Assembly (NCBI GenBank): GCA_028678635.1
Contig: JAJRDC010000157.1
Coordinates: forward strand, 1 to 9,417
From: Methanomicrobiales archaeon
Lineage (GTDB): Archaea > Halobacteriota > Methanomicrobia > Methanomicrobiales > JACTUA01
Length of the DNA: 9,417 bases
Direction: 5' to 3'
The translations under genes were made by a program, and so were the position numbers. Of the stretch, positions 6,905 through 9,417 are shown piece by piece (the stretch's first letter is position 1; every line of letters begins with the position of its first letter). The notes beneath the pieces were generated by a model. That model saw only the letters and a list, made by a program, of their open reading frames with translations, was not told the DNA's origin and ran no database searches.

Positions 6905-7378
6905 GTGAGGGTGATGGGTATCGACCCGGGGCTTGCCATCGTGGGCTACGGGGTACTGGAGAGGGACGGGCACCGGGCCCGGGCCATTGCCTACGACTGC
7001 ATCCGCACCTCGCCGAAGGTGATGACCACCCCTGAGCGCCTGCAGGAGATCCACCGGCGGTGCCTGGCCCTTCTCGAGACCCACCGGCCGGACGCCGTTG
7101 CCGTGGAGAAGCTCTTCTTCACGAAGAACATCACCTCCGCCATGTCGGTCGCCGAGGTCCGGGGGGTGATCCTGCTGGCCGCGGCGGAGGCGGGGATCCC
7201 GGTCACCGAGTACACCCCCAACCAGGTGAAGCAGGCGGTGACAGGGTCAGGGAAGGCTGAGAAGATCCAGGTGCAGGAGATGATGAAAAGGCTGCTCTCC
7301 CTTGCTGAGATCCCCCGGCCGGATGACGTGGCAGACGGCCTCGCCATCGCGCTCTGCCATCTCAACACGGTGAGGTGA
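6905..7378 (+). CDS. ruvC: Holliday junction resolvase RuvC
   Basis: This 157-residue endonuclease cuts Holliday junctions symmetrically as a dimer. The four catalytic acidic residues of the RNase H-like fold are all present: Asp7 in GIDPGL, Glu68 in VEKLFF, and Asp141 and Asp144 in PDDVADGLAIA. The basic helix region around KQAVTGSGKAEKIQVQ (109-124) also fits the family. Length is close to the bacterial norm. The GTG start is chosen because GGAGGTG lies at ideal spacing; an ATG three codons later is possible but less well placed. Its TGA lies inside the ribosome binding site of ruvA, so the genes are coupled. Most archaea use Hjc for this job; RuvC in this setting implies ancient transfer from bacteria, which I recall as known for Methanomicrobiales. 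Confidence 0.95.
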   Translation: MRVMGIDPGLAIVGYGVLERDGHRARAIAYDCIRTSPKVMTTPERLQEIHRRCLALLETHRPDAVAVEKLFFTKNITSAMSVAEVRGVILLAAAEAGIPVTEYTPNQVKQAVTGSGKAEKIQVQEMMKRLLSLAEIPRPDDVADGLAIALCHLNTVR

Positions 7379-7383
7379 CGGCG

Positions 7384-7977
7384 ATGTTCGCGCAGCTGAC
7401 CGGTGAGGTGGCCGACGTGGGCGAGGGATTCATCGTGCTGGACGTGGGCGGCGTGGGCTACGAGGTCCACATGCCGCAGCCGGCGGTCACCGGCCTCCTC
7501 CAGAAGAAGGGGCCGGTCACGGTCCATACCCAGCTCGTGGTCCGGGAGGACGGCTGGACCCTCTACGGATTCCTGAGGCCCAGGGACCGGGAGATGTTCC
7601 GTCTCCTGATCGGCGTGACCCGCATCGGGCCCCAGATCGCGCTCTCGATCCTCTCCCAGGTGACCCTGGAGGACTTTGCCGCCGCGGTTCTCGCCGAGGA
7701 CGACCGGGCCCTGACGCGCATCCCCGGCGTCGGGGAGAAGCACGCGAAGCGGCTGATCCTGGAACTGCGGGACAAGATGAAGAAGGCCTCCGAGCGGTTC
7801 CTGCCCGGGGGCGGCCCGGCTTCCCTGAGGCTGGACGCGGTCTCGGCTCTCGTGGTCCTCGGTTTCTCCCCCCGTGATTCAGGGGAGGCGGTGGACGCGG
7901 TCCTCCAGGCACGATCCCCGCCCATCGCGGTGCAGGATCTCGTGAAAGCGGCGCTGCAGCGACTGAAGGAGCGGTGA
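7384..7977 (+). CDS. ruvA: Holliday junction branch migration protein RuvA
   Basis: This 197-residue protein binds four-way DNA junctions as a tetramer and loads RuvB. Residues 1-63 form the OB-fold domain, starting MFAQLTGEVADV like the usual 'MI..L.G.v' opening. Two helix-hairpin-helix motifs follow, VTRIGPQIALSILS (78-91) and IPGVGEKHAKRLILEL (113-128). The last section (about 149-197) is the RuvB-binding domain, joined by a Gly/Pro-rich linker at 139-147. I place the start at the ATG at 7384 rather than the GTG at 7375. GAGGTGA (7372-7378) is ideally spaced for the ATG, the GTG lies inside that same site, and family proteins begin at this Met. The site overlaps the ruvC stop. RuvB starts 3 nt after this gene's stop. 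Confidence 0.95.
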   Translation: MFAQLTGEVADVGEGFIVLDVGGVGYEVHMPQPAVTGLLQKKGPVTVHTQLVVREDGWTLYGFLRPRDREMFRLLIGVTRIGPQIALSILSQVTLEDFAAAVLAEDDRALTRIPGVGEKHAKRLILELRDKMKKASERFLPGGGPASLRLDAVSALVVLGFSPRDSGEAVDAVLQARSPPIAVQDLVKAALQRLKER

Positions 7978-7980
7978 GGG

Positions 7981-8994
7981 ATGGACGAAGGGATCGAGGA
8001 ACCCGAAGACAGGCTCATCACCACCGACGTGCTCTCGGACGAGGCCGAGGACACCACGATCCGGCCGGCCACCTTCGGGGAGTTCATCGGCCAGGATGGG
8101 GTGAAGGAGACCCTCCGGATCGCGATTGCCGCCACAAAGCAGCGGGAGGAGCCCCTGGACCACATTCTCTTCTCCGGCCCGCCGGGTCTCGGCAAAACGA
8201 CGCTCGCCCACCTGATCGCCCGGGAGATGAACGCCCAGATCCACACCACCTCCGGTCCCATCCTGGAGAAGCCCGGCGACATGGCCGCCATGCTCACCCT
8301 CCTGGGGCGGGGCGACGTGCTCTTCATCGATGAGATCCACCGCCTGCCCCGTATCATCGAGGAGATCCTGTACCCGGCCATGGAGGACTACCGGATCGAG
8401 GTGATGATCGGCGAAGGCCCCAGCGCCCGGTCCATCAGCCTCACGCTGGAGCACTTCACCCTGGTGGGAGCCACCACCCGGGTAGGGCTTCTCGGCTCCC
8501 CCTTCCGGGACCGGTTCGGCCTGGCCCTCCGGCTGAACCTCTACAACCCGGAGGAGCTCTCCGCCGTCGTCAGGCGGTCTGCCGGGATCATGCAGATCCC
8601 CATCACCCCGGAGGGATGCCACGAGATCGCCCGCAGGAGCCGGGGTACGCCGCGGATCGCGAACCGGCTCCTGCGCCGGGTCCGGGACTATGCCACGGTC
8701 CGGGGCGACGGAAGGATCGACGGCGACGTGGCGGACCGGGCCCTCACCATGCTGGGAATCGATCCCCTGGGCCTGGACGACCTGGACCGGCGGATCCTGC
8801 GGGTCATCGCCGACGACTTCCGGGGCGGGCCGGTGGGCCTGAAGACCATCGCCATCTCCGTCGGCGAGGACGTCAGGACCATCGAGGAGGTGTACGAACC
8901 CTACCTGATCCAGGTGGGATTCCTGAAACGCACCGCCCAGGGCCGGGAGTCCACCTCCGCCGCCTCCGAACATCTCCACCACAAGTGGTGGTAG
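7981..8994 (+). CDS. ruvB: Holliday junction branch migration ATPase RuvB
   Basis: This 337-residue AAA+ motor forms hexameric rings that pump DNA through the RuvA-bound junction. Motifs are intact: Walker [10 protein letters not shown] (66-74), Walker B LFIDEIHR (114-121), sensor 1 GATTR (163-167), the arginine-finger segment RDRFG (176-180), sensor 2 [12 protein letters not shown] (222-233), and a C-terminal winged helix ending [17 protein letters not shown] (306-322). The N-terminal 'RP..F.EFIGQ' box is typical. The ATG follows the ruvA stop by 3 nt, with AAGGAG and GGTGA upstream. The C-terminus is odd: family members usually end near 'AY.HLG', whereas this ends SEHLHHKWW. The final HHKWW and the stop are encoded by a perfect palindrome that recurs 33 bp downstream. 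The catalytic core is unaffected. Confidence 0.97.
   Translation: MDEGIEEPEDRLITTDVLSDEAEDTTIRPATFGEFIGQDGVKETLRIAIAATKQREEPLDHILFSGPPGLGKTTLAHLIAREMNAQIHTTSGPILEKPGDMAAMLTLLGRGDVLFIDEIHRLPRIIEEILYPAMEDYRIEVMIGEGPSARSISLTLEHFTLVGATTRVGLLGSPFRDRFGLALRLNLYNPEELSAVVRRSAGIMQIPITPEGCHEIARRSRGTPRIANRLLRRVRDYATVRGDGRIDGDVADRALTMLGIDPLGLDDLDRRILRVIADDFRGGPVGLKTIAISVGEDVRTIEEVYEPYLIQVGFLKRTAQGRESTSAASEHLHHKWW
8974..8992. repeat. Palindromic direct repeat, copy 1 (end of ruvB)
   Basis: CTCCACCACAAGTGGTGGT recurs exactly at 9007-9025. Its core CCACCACAAGTGGTGG (8976-8991) is a perfect inverted repeat with 7-bp arms around AA, and as RNA it could fold with a CAAG tetraloop. It encodes the last residues of RuvB, and the stop codon TAG begins at the repeat's final base. 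Confidence 0.95.
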
Positions 8995-9006
8995 GTGCCC
9001 CCACAC

Positions 9007-9025
9007 CTCCACCACAAGTGGTGGT
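9007..9025. repeat. Palindromic direct repeat, copy 2 (after ruvB)
   Basis: This is an exact 19-nt copy of 8974-8992, placed 33 bp downstream and therefore in the same reading phase. The palindrome core is 9009-9024. It would again encode HLHHKWW and then a TGA if ruvB were read through its TAG. Confidence 0.95.
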
Positions 9026-9030
9026 GATCC

Positions 9031-9049
9031 CCGCGGCCTAAGCGGTTTT
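9031..9049 (+). terminator. Possible intrinsic terminator of ruvCAB
   Basis: CCGC (9031-9034) pairs with GCGG (9042-9045) around a 7-nt loop and is followed by TTTT. The stem is short and the T-run brief, but it lies 37 nt past the ruvB stop and just after the two palindromic hairpins. Confidence 0.4.
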
Positions 9050-9098
9050 CAGTGATATTGAAACCGGATGGATCATCAGATTGACGTACCACTACTGG

Positions 9099-9149
9099 GA
9101 CGCTCCAGGGGGGGACCTGACGGTCCCCCCCGTCGCGTGGGCGTCCCCC
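9099..9149. repeat. Duplicated hairpin unit, copy A
   Basis: The unit runs from GACGCTCC through a perfect 10-bp hairpin, GGGGGGGACC (9108-9117) with GGTCCCCCCC (9122-9131) around TGAC, to GCGTGGGCGTCCCCC. It aligns to 9307-9358 with about five differences, two of them single-base indels. Confidence 0.9.
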
Positions 9150-9223
9150 GTCGGTGGTCTCTCATTCCACGGACCATCCTTTCATTCCACTGCTTGGATC
9201 GGCTATCCTCCCGGGGGAGGGAC

Positions 9224-9248
9224 CGGGAGGGGACACAGCCCCCTCCCG
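9224..9248. repeat. Strong hairpin between the two units
   Basis: CGGGAGGGG (9224-9232) pairs perfectly with CCCCTCCCG (9240-9248) around a 7-nt loop. No T-run follows on either strand, so it does not look like a simple terminator. Confidence 0.75.
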
Positions 9249-9256
9249 TCTGAGGT

Positions 9257-9271
9257 TCCCGGCAACCGGGA
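9257..9271. repeat. Short hairpin TCCCGG/CCGGGA
   Basis: TCCCGG (9257-9262) and CCGGGA (9266-9271) form a 6-bp stem around CAA, extendable by one T-G wobble pair. It lies 8 nt after the preceding 9-bp hairpin. Confidence 0.55.
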
Positions 9272-9306
9272 GGTGGAATCAGTTCTTGAAAGAGATGTAC
9301 TGGTGA

Positions 9307-9358
9307 GACGCTCCTGGGGGGGACCTGCGGTCCCCCCCCGCCGCGTGGACGTCCCCCC
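9307..9358. repeat. Duplicated hairpin unit, copy B
   Basis: This is the second copy of the 9099-9149 unit, about 208 bp away in the same orientation. The 10-bp stem is preserved exactly, GGGGGGGACC (9316-9325) with GGTCCCCCCC (9329-9338), with loop TGC instead of TGAC. The trailing block reads GCGTGGACGTCCCCCC and contains the palindrome GGACGTCC (9347-9354). Confidence 0.9.
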
Positions 9359-9377
9359 TGCGTGAGGATAGGCGGTT

Positions 9378-9407
9378 CTACCGGTGACCCTGAGCATCTT
9401 CCGGTAG
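9378..9407. repeat. Inverted repeat CTACCGG/CCGGTAG
   Basis: CTACCGG (9378-9384) and CCGGTAG (9401-9407) form a 7-bp stem around a 16-nt loop, extendable by two T-G wobbles. It lies about 20 nt after unit B, near the window edge; no comparable stem follows unit A. Confidence 0.55.
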
Positions 9408-9417
9408 GGCATCACTG

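Larger units (their letters stand above)
9050..9417. other. Gene-less region rich in hairpins and repeats
   Basis: No coding region is supported here: the open frames are short, of low-complexity Gly/Pro/Arg composition, and follow the repeats. The region holds a duplicated unit of about 51 nt, further hairpins between and after the copies, and a 9-nt direct repeat TCATTCCAC at 9162-9170 and 9182-9190. It may be an intergenic repeat element, a structured RNA, or the upstream region of a gene beyond the window. Confidence 0.5.

Noticed and set aside
5933..7084. Minus-strand open frame of 383 codons
   Set aside because: It is antisense to the AbrB-PhoU gene and ruvC, both of which have full family motifs, and it has no recognisable domain.
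7375..7383. GTG at 7375 as the ruvA start
   Set aside because: It lies within the GAGGTGA ribosome binding site that serves the ATG at 7384, has no site of its own, and family alignment favours the Met in MFAQLTGEV.
7879..9015. Minus-strand open frame of 378 codons
   Set aside because: It is antisense to ruvB with Gly/Asp/Pro-rich low-complexity sequence and no motif.
8992..9026. Read-through of the ruvB TAG as pyrrolysine
   Set aside because: Read-through would add only ten codons before TGA, no Pyl machinery is visible, and Pyl use is known from other methanogen groups (Methanosarcinaceae, Methanomassiliicoccales). The in-frame repeat is better explained by duplication.
9040..9062. Imperfect inverted repeat GTTTTCA...TGAAAC as a regulatory site
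   Set aside because: The arms match only with a one-base insertion, it overlaps the T-run of the proposed terminator, and no gene follows closely.
9203..9415. Short open frames on both strands over the hairpin region (for example 70 codons on minus, 94 on plus)
   Set aside because: They follow the G- and C-run repeats, lack good ribosome binding sites, and give Pro/Gly/Arg-rich low-complexity peptides.
8971..9417. CRISPR array or CRISPR remnant
   Set aside because: There are only two copies of each repeat, spacings differ (33 bp and about 208 bp), and no cas gene is present.

Overview
The window is GC-rich DNA that reads as a euryarchaeal methanogen chromosome, most likely of the order Methanomicrobiales; I cannot fix the genus. 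Three things point there: TATA boxes with purine-rich BRE-like flanks upstream of several genes, a PhoU-family regulator with an N-terminal AbrB/SpoVT DNA-binding domain (a mainly archaeal architecture), and a RimK-like/ATP-grasp gene pair of methanogen type. Strong Shine-Dalgarno sequences (GGAGGTGA-like) precede most internal genes.

Layout. (1) 1-745, minus strand: a 216-residue protein resembling the N-terminal domain of RimK-like ATP-grasp ligases, overlapping by 8 nt the start of a gene that leaves the window and is probably the ATP-grasp half. (2) 746-1141: no supported gene; leader of the unit above and the 3' end of the next operon. (3) 1142-5638, minus strand: a high-affinity phosphate uptake operon, transcribed pstS, a fused pstC-pstA permease, pstB, phoU. 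(4) 5639-5779: AT-rich divergent promoter region. (5) 5780-6796, plus strand: AbrB-PhoU regulator, probably the controller of the pst operon. (6) 6905-8994, plus strand: ruvC-ruvA-ruvB, a bacterial-type Holliday junction branch migration and resolution set. (7) 8974-9417: palindromic direct repeats at and after the end of ruvB, then a gene-less stretch dense in strong hairpins with a duplicated unit of about 51 nt.

How the genes work together. PstS, a lipoprotein, captures phosphate outside the membrane; the fused permease forms the channel; PstB powers it; PhoU probably restrains the transporter or reports its state. The divergent AbrB-PhoU protein could couple that state to transcription. 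RuvA and RuvB drive Holliday junction migration and RuvC cleaves the junction.

Most notable: the PstC and PstA permeases are one 680-residue polypeptide, and the two halves carry a 67-nt segment with only one mismatch, synonymous positions included, which suggests recent gene conversion. The repeats after ruvB and the hairpin units at the right end are the least explained parts. I saw no tRNA, rRNA, insertion sequence or CRISPR array.
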